A stretch of DNA of 8,579 nt from positions 1 to 8,579 of the forward strand of contig CAZQEN010000326.1 of the NCBI GenBank assembly GCA_964591605.1, written 5' to 3'. The notes under the pieces were generated by a model that saw only the letters and a program-made list of their open reading frames with translations, did no database searches and was not told the origin of the DNA. The stretch is from CAYLLT01 sp964591605 (lineage in GTDB: Bacteria > Planctomycetota > Phycisphaerae > UBA1845 > PWPN01). How positions within the stretch are numbered: position 1 is the stretch's first letter; every line of letters begins with the position of its first letter. Of the stretch, positions 1 through 5,888 are shown in pieces. Both the position numbers and the translations under genes were made by a program.

Positions 1-322
1 CGGCGGACCTGGCGACGGCGACGAACTCGTCCGCGTCGAACCCGGTCGGGTTGAAATAGCGGTACAGGTTGTCGTACAGGGCAATCGGGATAACGCCCGG
101 GCGTTGGGCCGAGCCCCGCGACCAGCCGATCTCCGTGCCGACCTGGCTCACCGGCCCCCAATGGATGAACATGCCGAACCGCGCTTCGCGAAACCAGCTC
201 AGATCCGCCGGCTGCGACGCGGCCGGCGTCTGCCCTTGCGTCTGAATGCCCTGTCGGGCGGCTGTGCAGCCGAGTCCCAGAACGCTCATGACCGCCGATC
301 CGATTGCCAGATGCCGTGTCAT
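1..322 (-). CDS. Alpha-L-fucosidase (GH29), N-terminal part, cut by the window edge
   Basis: The gene starts at 322 and reads leftwards off the window; 107 residues are visible without a stop. Residues 1-22 form a basic, hydrophobic export signal ending in a Cys (LGLGC, Cys19). That is a loose lipobox, so the product is either a lipoprotein or a secreted enzyme. Residues 43-57 read WFREARFGMFIHWGP, the hallmark start of the GH29 catalytic barrel, with the conserved His (His54) in HWG. Residues 83-107 (YDNLYRYFNPTGFDADEFV...) match the following GH29 segment, where the family reads similarly before its AGAKY stretch. GH29 enzymes are retaining exo-fucosidases that release alpha-linked L-fucose; the nucleophile Asp and acid/base lie outside the window. 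A GGAG at 330-333 sits 7 bases before the ATG and supports this start. It lies 193 bases downstream of the CehA/McbA gene on the same strand and may be co-transcribed with it. Confidence 0.9.
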   Translation of the reverse strand, partial: MTRHLAIGSAVMSVLGLGCTAARQGIQTQGQTPAASQPADLSWFREARFGMFIHWGPVSQVGTEIGWSRGSAQRPGVIPIALYDNLYRYFNPTGFDADEFVAVARSA

Positions 323-329
323 CAGAAGT

Positions 330-333
330 CTCC
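330..333 (-). promoter_or_regulatory. Ribosome binding site of the GH29 gene
   Basis: On the minus strand GGAG is followed by 7 bases and then ATG at 322. This fixes the start of the fucosidase, because no other in-frame start with a comparable site is seen upstream. Confidence 0.7.
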
Positions 334-396
334 GTCAAAGAGGGTCAATCATGAGGTAGATCATGGGCCCGGAGCCGGGGGTTGGCAACCTCCGAT

Positions 397-438
397 CTGA
401 GAATCCGGAGCTGAGATTCCAGATTCGAGATCCAGGAT
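397..438. repeat. Three degenerate 14-bp tandem units in the gap between GH29 and CehA/McbA genes
   Basis: The plus strand reads CTGAGAATCCGGAG (397-410), CTGAGATTCCAGAT (411-424) and TCGAGATCCAGGAT (425-438). Units 1 and 2 match at 11 of 14 positions, units 2 and 3 at 9 of 14. The surrounding 193-base gap (323-515) holds no gene that I can support. The repeat could be a decayed minisatellite or a spaced protein-binding array; its function is unknown. Confidence 0.5.
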
Positions 439-515
439 CCGGCACGCGGAATCGGATGCTTGAGATCGCGGTCCTTTCTGGAAGAAGAGCGTTCCTGCGG
501 TCCACATTGTTCCCG

Positions 516-2069
516 CTACGGGGCCGTGGCCTCCTGCAGTCTCTGATTCCAGAACACAGCGGCTGTGTCGAAGTATTGGAGCGTTTCGGAGCGCTGCTTT
601 TCGTCCTCCAGCTTGATTCGCCCGCGGCGCTCGGCCAGCCAGTCGAGGAAGAACCGGACCGACGCCCGGCTGATGCGCGGGCGCGGGCCGATCTGGACGT
701 AATACGGTGCGGTCGAGGCAAAGCGGAAAGTGTTTGAGACATCCGCGACGGCGCGGACGAGGAACCAGCCGCTCGAATCGAACGTGATCGGGCCAATCGA
801 CCCGCGAGATTGCGAATTGTCCCAGGAATGGGTGGATGCGACCCGGCCGTTGTGAATCACCTCGACCTTGGAGACCGGGTCGTTGGATTCGAGCTCGATT
901 CCGAGCGCGATCCTCACCGTCTCACCGGCGGAGGCGGCAAAGACATGACCCGCAAGCTCGCCGTTGGCCCGGCAGCGCAGGAGCGGCCCGTTCGTGACGA
1001 AGCTGCGGCCGGCTTTGAGCCCCTTCCACCAGGCCTCATAGTCGAATCGTTCGCCGAGGTGCACGTACACGCGGTTGTAGCCGACCGGATTGGGCAGCAC
1101 GCCGGATGCGCTGCCGGCCGAGGGCGGCAGCCGCAGGCCGCAGTTCAGGATGTAATAGTAAAGGTCCTGCGTGTAGTAGCCGTTGCCGTTGAGCGAGGGA
1201 TACTGCGTCTTGTCGCGTGGCCGGCCCCAGGCCTCCTCGTCGAGCATCCGGGAGCGGCACATGTGGTTGTTCGCGAGGCCGATCGAATCAGCTTCGCCGG
1301 TGGCCAGCCACAGCGGCACATCCCACCAGAACGGCTTCTCGATGTCGATCCACACGCCGGGCGTGCGGCGGGCCTCGATGATGGACGCCGTCATCGGCGG
1401 GTACTTGTAGGGGGCGTCCTTGAGGGGCAAGGGTTCGTCGAGCCCGAAGAACAGCAACGCCCCGCCGTCGCGCTCGTCCTCGCCGCCGAGCACGTAGGCG
1501 TAGCGATCGGATTCGAACCTGCGGAGCTTCTGGCCCTCGGGGCGAATGTCGATCCACTTGCCGCCGTGCCACCAGGTGATGACGGGGCCGACATGCAGAT
1601 CCTCGGCCGCCATGAGCCATTCGATGTCCTTGACTGGCCGGTGGATATGCAGATCACCCGACCACCAGCCGCGGGCGGCCATGTCGGTCAGCCGCTCGAG
1701 GGTCACGCGTACCGTCTGGTTTTCGCCGGCCACAACGTCCAGGTCGCCCCGCACCGGTCGGTACTCCGGCCCGCGTTCGATGACGTAGGTGTAGCGGCCC
1801 GGAGCCAGCTCGAACTGCGGCCGGCCATCGCAGACAAAATGGTCTTTCCAGAAGGGCAGATGTGCCGGCTTTACCGGCTTTCCGGCTGCGTCTGCGAGAT
1901 GCACACGACAGGGAACGGGGCGGTCGTGGCCGGCCTGCGTGACCAACAGTGATACAGCGCCGGAGGGGCTTTGCGCCGCGGCTGCACAGCACATCGACAA
2001 AGCAACTCCCCAGATCCATCTCAAGGAAAAGGGGATGCCTGCACTGCTGAGAATGGGTGCTGAACGCAT
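516..2069 (-). CDS. CehA/McbA-family metallohydrolase, exported
   Basis: The product is 517 residues. Residues 1-33 form a signal peptide (basic start, RWIWGVALSM core, Ala-rich end before QSPSG). Residues 37-125 form a beta-rich domain resembling those found before PHP-like modules in this family (RVHLADAAGKPVKP, ELAPGRYTYVIERG). The catalytic part starts at WWSGDLHIHRP (135-145), whose His141-x-His143 is the first metal-binding pair of the PHP fold. It continues with MAAEDLHVGPVITWW (153-167), GGEDERDGGALLFFGL (195-210), EKPFWWDVPLWLATG with DSIGLANNH (244-269) and GLKAGRSFVTNGPLL (350-364), all typical of CehA/McbA proteins. CehA and McbA themselves hydrolyse the carbamate ester carbaryl, but the natural substrates of most environmental members are unknown. 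No Shine-Dalgarno sequence precedes the ATG; see the candidate promoter at 2076-2105. A shorter start at codon 26 would destroy the signal peptide. Family assignment is firm; substrate is not known. Confidence 0.88.
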   Translation of the reverse strand: MRSAPILSSAGIPFSLRWIWGVALSMCCAAAAQSPSGAVSLLVTQAGHDRPVPCRVHLADAAGKPVKPAHLPFWKDHFVCDGRPQFELAPGRYTYVIERGPEYRPVRGDLDVVAGENQTVRVTLERLTDMAARGWWSGDLHIHRPVKDIEWLMAAEDLHVGPVITWWHGGKWIDIRPEGQKLRRFESDRYAYVLGGEDERDGGALLFFGLDEPLPLKDAPYKYPPMTASIIEARRTPGVWIDIEKPFWWDVPLWLATGEADSIGLANNHMCRSRMLDEEAWGRPRDKTQYPSLNGNGYYTQDLYYYILNCGLRLPPSAGSASGVLPNPVGYNRVYVHLGERFDYEAWWKGLKAGRSFVTNGPLLRCRANGELAGHVFAASAGETVRIALGIELESNDPVSKVEVIHNGRVASTHSWDNSQSRGSIGPITFDSSGWFLVRAVADVSNTFRFASTAPYYVQIGPRPRISRASVRFFLDWLAERRGRIKLEDEKQRSETLQYFDTAAVFWNQRLQEATAP

Positions 2070-2075
2070 GGGCGG

Positions 2076-2105
2076 AGTATATCGCGCTTTGCGCCGGGGT
2101 GTGAT
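2076..2105 (-). promoter_or_regulatory. Candidate promoter for the CehA/McbA gene, implying a leaderless transcript
   Basis: On the minus strand ATCACA (2105-2100, 4 of 6 to TTGACA) is followed after 18 bases by TATACT (2081-2076, 5 of 6 to TATAAT). Transcription starting about 7 bases after the -10 box would begin at or next to the A of the ATG at 2069. This would explain the missing ribosome binding site. It is a visual match in GC-rich DNA and could be chance. Confidence 0.35.
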
Positions 2106-2192
2106 CGTGAGAGGGCTTGATGGTCGGGAGAGATGGCGCAGAACGCCGCGCTGGCAATTGGGGCTCTACAGGCTGGCGGGGGCGACGACGTA

Positions 2193-2216
2193 CCGGCCGC
2201 CATGGGGGGCGGCCGG
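2193..2216. repeat. GC-rich inverted repeat (9-bp stem, 6-base loop)
   Basis: CCGGCCGCC (2193-2201) pairs perfectly with GGCGGCCGG (2208-2216) around the loop ATGGGG. Neither side is followed by a T-run, so it does not look like an ordinary intrinsic terminator. It lies 29 bases from the lipocalin terminator hairpin and shares its GGCCGCC/GGCGGCC arms. Confidence 0.6.
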
Positions 2217-2244
2217 CACGGGACTTGACACCATAAAGAGGCAA

Positions 2245-2264
2245 GGCCGCCCGAGGGGGCGGCC
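2245..2264 (-). terminator. Intrinsic terminator of the lipocalin gene
   Basis: GGCCGCCC (2245-2252) and GGGCGGCC (2257-2264) form an 8-bp stem with a 4-base loop. On the minus strand the stem is followed by TTGCCTCTTT, a moderately T-rich tail. It begins 23 bases after the lipocalin stop codon, the expected place for a terminator. Confidence 0.7.
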
Positions 2265-2287
2265 GGTGCGTGGGATCGAGACAGGGG

Positions 2288-2848
2288 TTAGCTGCCTGCG
2301 GCAATCTGGTTGGCCGACTGGTCCACGCTGACCACGCGACCGGTGTCATAGCCCAGCTCTGCGATACGGCCTAGAATCGACTCATAGAGAGCGCTGTCGA
2401 GGGTGGGTGTCCGCGAGAGTATCCACAGAAAGTTGCGGGTCGGGTCGCCGACGACCGCGTAGGAGTAGTCAGGCGCCAGATCGATGATCCAGTACGGGGC
2501 CGGGAATGGGGCCGACGGGAACGACACGACCAGCTTTGCGGTCTCATCGGGGTCCGGCACGCGTGCGGTACCTTCGATACGCTCGGTCTCCTCACCCGCC
2601 CCGCTGCGGCAGATGTTGAGCACCGATACGGTACCATCCTCCTGAAGCGTGTACTCGGCGGTCACGTTCTCGCAATTGGTTTCGAAGAAGTTGGGGTACC
2701 GGGCGATCTCATACCACTTGCCGGTGTATCGCTCGATATCCACCTGTCCAACGGTCTGCAGAGGCGGTGCGAAAATGGCTGCACACCCCCACCCGGCCGT
2801 CAACAGCGCCGACACCAGAACCAAAGGCAGCAAAGTCTTCAGACGCAT
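2288..2848 (-). CDS. blc: Lipocalin of the Blc/apolipoprotein D type, envelope protein
   Basis: The product is 186 residues, the usual length of bacterial lipocalins. Residues 1-22 form an export signal ending at Cys22 (TAGWGC). The lipobox is loose (Trp at -2), so lipidation is likely but not certain. GKWYEIARYPNFFE (43-56) is lipocalin motif 1 with its invariant Gly-x-Trp, followed by NCENVTAEY and the strand-rich barrel. YAVVGDPTRNFLWILSRTP is the Blc signature carrying the conserved Arg of motif 3. Blc proteins sit in the outer membrane or periplasm and bind lysophospholipids or fatty acids, often under envelope stress. The frame stays open upstream to 3016, but AGAAAGG at 2856-2862 places the start at 2848 and the extension would overlap the upstream lipoprotein gene. 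It is probably co-transcribed with that gene, 127 bases upstream. The symbol is by family resemblance. Confidence 0.9.
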   Translation of the reverse strand: MRLKTLLPLVLVSALLTAGWGCAAIFAPPLQTVGQVDIERYTGKWYEIARYPNFFETNCENVTAEYTLQEDGTVSVLNICRSGAGEETERIEGTARVPDPDETAKLVVSFPSAPFPAPYWIIDLAPDYSYAVVGDPTRNFLWILSRTPTLDSALYESILGRIAELGYDTGRVVSVDQSANQIAAGS

Positions 2849-2855
2849 CGTCCAT

Positions 2856-2862
2856 CCTTTCT
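2856..2862 (-). promoter_or_regulatory. Ribosome binding site fixing the lipocalin start
   Basis: On the minus strand AGAAAGG precedes the ATG at 2848 by 7 bases. The nearer ATG that overlaps the site is out of frame. This site rules out the longer reading that begins at 3016. Confidence 0.7.
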
Positions 2863-2975
2863 CGGGATCCGCTCGGGCGGGAGGCGGCTCAATGACTGCT
2901 GTGCTCCGGTTCCGGCATCGGCCAGTCTCATACCGGGCCATCTGGGCCCCGCCCCACTGACCTTCCATTCGCTGA

Positions 2976-3152
2976 CTAGGCCGAATTGGATGCAAGCTGA
3001 TCGAAAAAGCCACCAATGACCACGCTGGTGAGCGAGGATGCCGTGCTCTCCGCTCCAGCCAGGAGGGCCTCCTTGACCTGCGGATCGCAACTGCCCAGTG
3101 CCAGCGTGCTGCCCAGAAGCAAGCCTGCCAGGTACGTTTTGACGCGTTTCAT
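2976..3152 (-). CDS. Small (58-residue) predicted lipoprotein of unknown function
   Basis: A short complete gene runs from ATG at 3152 to TAG at 2976-2978. It begins MKRVKTYLAGLLLGSTLALG followed by Ser-Cys22, a textbook lipoprotein signal: positive start, hydrophobic core and the lipobox LGSC. The mature part is only about 37 residues: CDPQVKEALLAGAESTASS and then LTSVVIGGFFDQLASNSA. It looks like an amphipathic or weakly hydrophobic helix rich in Ala, Ser and Gly. AAGGAG at 3160-3165 sits 7 bases before the start, which strongly supports translation. It lies directly upstream of the lipocalin gene on the same strand and is divergent from the HD gene. I do not recognise a named family. I have an impression, unverified, that similar tiny CDP-starting lipoproteins occur in planctomycetes. 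A membrane-anchored envelope role is the most that can be inferred. Confidence 0.78.
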   Translation of the reverse strand: MKRVKTYLAGLLLGSTLALGSCDPQVKEALLAGAESTASSLTSVVIGGFFDQLASNSA

Positions 3153-3159
3153 GACGTTT

Positions 3160-3165
3160 CTCCTT
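3160..3165 (-). promoter_or_regulatory. Ribosome binding site of the small lipoprotein gene
   Basis: AAGGAG on the minus strand lies 7 bases before ATG at 3152. It is the main evidence that this very short reading frame is a real gene. Confidence 0.75.
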
Positions 3166-3384
3166 CAGCGGGGTCCCGTCCGTGCCACGAGCACGGCGAA
3201 AAGATCCCTTTGACGAGAATGCGCCAATGGCGGCCGTTCTCCGCAACAGTTGTGGGCCGCAGCCCGGCCCGGGGGCTCCGGATGCCCTGAACGGGGCCTG
3301 AGACACTCAAAACGGAGTGCCTGCCAGCACCTGTCGCATGCGCTGGACGACGGGTGGGAAAGACGCACAATATCGGACAAGAGC

Positions 3385-3390
3385 AAGGAG
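3385..3390 (+). promoter_or_regulatory. Ribosome binding site deciding the HD gene start
   Basis: AAGGAG is followed by CA and then ATGATG. The spacing is 2 bases to the first ATG (3393) and 5 to the second (3396), so the second is the better start. The site also argues against the longer frame from 3354. Confidence 0.7.
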
Positions 3391-3395
3391 CAATG

Positions 3396-3986
3396 ATGGA
3401 CGCAGCACGAATCGAAAGCCAAATCAGGTTCACGCTGGAGATCGATAAACTCACCGCCGTGCTGCGGCGGACGCTGCTGCTGGACGGCGTGCGCTGCGAG
3501 AACAGCGCGGAGCATTCCTGGAACGTGGCGGTGATGGCCATGGTGCTGGCGGAGCATGCCGCACAGCCGGTGAACATCCCGCATGTGATCGAGATGCTGC
3601 TCATCCACGACCTGGTGGAGATCGATGCGGGCGACACCTACTGCTATGACGCGGCGGCCAACCTGGACAAGGCCGAGCGCGAGCTGAAGGCGGCCGAGCG
3701 GATCTTCAATCTGCTGCCGGCGGACCAGGCGCGGCACGTGCGTCAGCTCTGGGACGAGTTCGAGGAGCGGCGCACGCCCGAGAGCAGGTTCGCCAACGCG
3801 ATGGACCGGCTGGCGGGGATGCTGCACAACTATCACACGCAGGGCCGGCAGTGGCGCAGGCACGGGGTGACCTCGCAGCGGGTGCTGGAGCGGAACGCAC
3901 CGATCGCGGAGGGCTCGCCGGTGCTGTGGGAATACGCGCAGAAGCTGGTTGAGGACGCCATCGGGAAGGGATACCTGGAGCCGTGA
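3396..3986 (+). CDS. HD-domain phosphohydrolase, YfbR/HDDC2-like (probable 5'-nucleotidase)
   Basis: The product is 196 residues with no signal peptide, so cytosolic. The metal-binding HD set is complete: His40 in AEHSWNVAVMA, His71-Asp72 in LLIHDLVEIDAGDT, and Asp137 in ANAMDRLAGMLHN; Arg24 or Arg25 before them may be the family Arg. The IHDLVEIDAGDT stretch is characteristic of the COG1896 group, which includes E. coli YfbR (5'-deoxynucleotidase) and eukaryotic HDDC2/YGK1. Length is typical of the group. These enzymes hydrolyse nucleoside monophosphates, but the exact substrate cannot be read from the sequence. The sulfatase start follows the stop by 25 bases on the same strand, so the two are probably co-transcribed. 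The frame is open to an ATG at 3354, but the ribosome binding site supports 3396. No clear promoter is seen in the 243 bases between this gene and the divergent lipoprotein gene. Confidence 0.88.
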   Translation: MDAARIESQIRFTLEIDKLTAVLRRTLLLDGVRCENSAEHSWNVAVMAMVLAEHAAQPVNIPHVIEMLLIHDLVEIDAGDTYCYDAAANLDKAERELKAAERIFNLLPADQARHVRQLWDEFEERRTPESRFANAMDRLAGMLHNYHTQGRQWRRHGVTSQRVLERNAPIAEGSPVLWEYAQKLVEDAIGKGYLEP

Positions 3987-3997
3987 GCATGAGTCGC

Positions 3998-4005
3998 TTG
4001 GAGGA
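3998..4005 (+). promoter_or_regulatory. Ribosome binding site fixing the sulfatase start
   Basis: TTGGAGGA lies 6 bases before ATG at 4012, inside the short gap after the HD gene. It excludes the longer frame from 3949, which would overlap the HD gene and spoil the signal peptide. Confidence 0.75.
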
Positions 4006-4011
4006 TTCGCA

Positions 4012-5463
4012 ATGACATCTCTTCGTTCCTGTATTGGGGTGACGATCGCCGTCTTGCTCGCCGCGCTCGAGGCAACCGCCGCACCGGCATCCGCGCCGGC
4101 GGACGGCGGGCGCCGTCCCAACATCCTGGTCATCCTCTGCGACGATCTGGGCTATGGCGACCTGGGCTGTTACGGGCATCCCAGGATCAAGACGCCGACG
4201 CTGGACCGGCTCGCCTCGGAGGGCATTCGCTTCACCGACTGGTACGCGGCGGCGCCGGTGTGCTCGCCGAGCCGGGCGGGGCTGCTGACGGGGCGGAGCC
4301 CCAATCGGCTGGGCGTGTATGACTGGATTCCCGGCGGGCATCCGATGCACATGAAGGCGGACGAGGTGACGATCGCCGAACTGCTCAGGACGGCCGGTTA
4401 CGCCGCCGGGCAGTTCGGCAAATGGCACTGCAACGGCATGTTCAACTCGCCCAGGCAGCCCCAGCCGGGTGACCAGGGGTTTGACTACTGGTTCGCGACG
4501 CAGAACAACGCGGGACCGAGCCACCACAATCCGGTCAATTTCGTCCGCAACGGCGAGCCGGTCGGTCCGACGCAGGGGTATTCGTGCCAGGTCGTGACCG
4601 ATGAGGCTATCGGCTGGCTGCGCGGCAAACGGCCGGCGGACAAACCGTTCTTCGCGTTTGTGTGCTTCCACGAGACGCACGAGCCGGTGGCCTCGCCGCC
4701 GGAGCTCGTCGAGCAGTACGCGGGGGCGGCGGCAAGTCGTGAGCAGGCGATCTACTTTGCCAACGTGGCGAACGTGGATCGGGCGGTGGCGCGGCTGCTG
4801 ACGACGCTGGACGAGACGGGCGAGGCGGAGCGGACGATCGTGCTTTTCACCTCCGACAATGGACCGGAGACGCTCAAACGCTATCCCACCGGTGTGCACT
4901 GTTACGGCTCGCCGGGGCCGCTGCGGGGGATGAAACTGCACATCTACGACGGCGGGATCCGCGTGCCGGCCATCCTGCGCTGGCCGGGGCACGTGCGGCC
5001 GGGGCAGGTGGTGCGTGAGCCGGCCGGGCACGTCGACCTGCTGGCCACGTTCTGCGAGGCGGCGGGCGTGGAGGCGCCGGGCGATCGGGCGATCGACGGG
5101 ACGAGCATCGTGCCGCTGCTGCGCGGTCACCCTTTGACCCGCAGAACGCCGCTCTTCTGGTTTTATGCCCTGGCGATCAGCCCTCCGAAAGCGGCGATCC
5201 GCGAAGGGGACTGGAAGCTGATGGCCCACTGGGACGTGCAGGAGAACCTCGGCGGCGTCACGCCTGCGATGTGCCGGGCGCTCAAGGGGGCCAAGCTGGT
5301 CGATTTCGAGCTGTACAACCTGCACGAGGACATCAGCGAACAGCGCGACCTGTCCAGGGAGCACCCCGATCGTGTCGAGTCCATGGCGGGGCGGCTCAGG
5401 GAACTCTTCGGCGCGATCCAGAAGGAAGGCCCGGTCTGGCCGGCGCGAAAACAGGCGGGTTGA
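4012..5463 (+). CDS. Exported sulfatase, S1 family (arylsulfatase-like), complete
   Basis: The product is 483 residues. Residues 1-24 form a signal peptide (SCIGVTIAVLLAALEATA, cleavage near APAS). PNILVILCDDLGYGDLGCYG (36-55) supplies Asp44-Asp45 of the calcium site. PVCSPSRAGLLTGR (82-95) is the sulfatase signature C-x-P-S-R; Cys84 would be converted to formylglycine by an anaerobic or FGE-type maturase not present here. GKWH (Lys137, His139), the H-x-x-H at His220/His223, SDNG (Asp282, Asn283) and a following GMKLHIYDGGIRVPA segment (Lys308) complete the active-site set. The C-terminal subdomain (REGDWKLM, ELYNLHEDISEQRDL) is the normal S1 ending. It hydrolyses sulfate esters, most likely on polysaccharides in the periplasm or outside. 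It follows the HD gene by 25 bases. The exact S1 subfamily and substrate cannot be assigned by eye. No strong terminator follows the stop. Confidence 0.95.
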   Translation: MTSLRSCIGVTIAVLLAALEATAAPASAPADGGRRPNILVILCDDLGYGDLGCYGHPRIKTPTLDRLASEGIRFTDWYAAAPVCSPSRAGLLTGRSPNRLGVYDWIPGGHPMHMKADEVTIAELLRTAGYAAGQFGKWHCNGMFNSPRQPQPGDQGFDYWFATQNNAGPSHHNPVNFVRNGEPVGPTQGYSCQVVTDEAIGWLRGKRPADKPFFAFVCFHETHEPVASPPELVEQYAGAAASREQAIYFANVANVDRAVARLLTTLDETGEAERTIVLFTSDNGPETLKRYPTGVHCYGSPGPLRGMKLHIYDGGIRVPAILRWPGHVRPGQVVREPAGHVDLLATFCEAAGVEAPGDRAIDGTSIVPLLRGHPLTRRTPLFWFYALAISPPKAAIREGDWKLMAHWDVQENLGGVTPAMCRALKGAKLVDFELYNLHEDISEQRDLSREHPDRVESMAGRLRELFGAIQKEGPVWPARKQAG

Positions 5464-5888
5464 GCTGCAACGACTCAGGCGGCCGATTCAACGGCCCTCG
5501 GACGGGGAAGACCGCGCACCTGCATTCTGTGCCTGCTCTCATCCGCGACGGAATACAATCTCGCTCAAGCCGCCGGGACCTTCTCCGCGGGCAGCGCGGC
5601 CCAACGCCTATCGCCTCGGACTGCATTCGCATAACCGATGTCACCATCCCGTGATCTTATTTCCCGCACAACTCGGCGCCCCATTGCCCAGGAGCCGAGC
5701 CTTCCTTATGCTCCATGTTGTCCGCGTGCAGAAGGACGGATTGGCGCAGGTGTTCGCGGCCCGCCTTCGGCCGAATCTGTCCTTCCACGTCGCATCGCGG
5801 CTCTATCAGTTCTGTTTACCTTGCTGTGCGCGATGGGCGTGGCTTGCTGCGCGGGGCGGCCGCGAGTCATTTCTTCAGGAGGCCTTTC
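5464..5888. other. 425-base stretch without a supported gene, upstream of the fibre gene
   Basis: Frames here are open only because of high GC; none has a ribosome binding site with a plausible protein. A weak 5-bp hairpin (GGCCG 5481-5485, CGGCC 5492-5496) follows the sulfatase stop without a T-run. A TACAAT at 5554-5559 resembles a -10 box but has no matching -35. The promoter of the fibre gene presumably lies here, possibly with a long 5' leader. Confidence 0.5.
5877..5882 (+). promoter_or_regulatory. Strong ribosome binding site fixing the fibre gene start
   Basis: A perfect AGGAGG lies 6 bases before ATG at 5889, which opens directly into a signal peptide. The upstream frame open to 5715 is therefore not translated as part of this protein. 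Confidence 0.85.

Noticed and set aside
104..400. A 98-residue plus-strand frame over the GH29 start.
   Set aside because: Antisense shadow of the fucosidase N-terminus; Arg-rich with no motif.
810..1952. A 380-residue plus-strand open frame antisense to the CehA/McbA gene.
   Set aside because: No ribosome site, no family features and composition typical of an antisense shadow; the minus-strand protein is clearly real.
2225..2230. A perfect TTGACA on the plus strand that looks like a -35 box.
   Set aside because: No AT-rich -10 element at 15-19 bases downstream; that position is the GC stem of the terminator, and no plus-strand gene follows.
2849..3016. An N-terminal extension of the lipocalin frame of 56 residues.
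   Set aside because: It would bury the signal peptide, bypass the AGAAAGG site and overlap the small lipoprotein gene.
3706..5364. A 552-residue open frame on the minus strand, antisense to the sulfatase and HD gene, longer than the sulfatase itself.
   Set aside because: Its protein is Arg/His/Pro-rich without recognisable motifs, as expected for a shadow frame in GC-rich DNA; the plus-strand genes have complete active sites.
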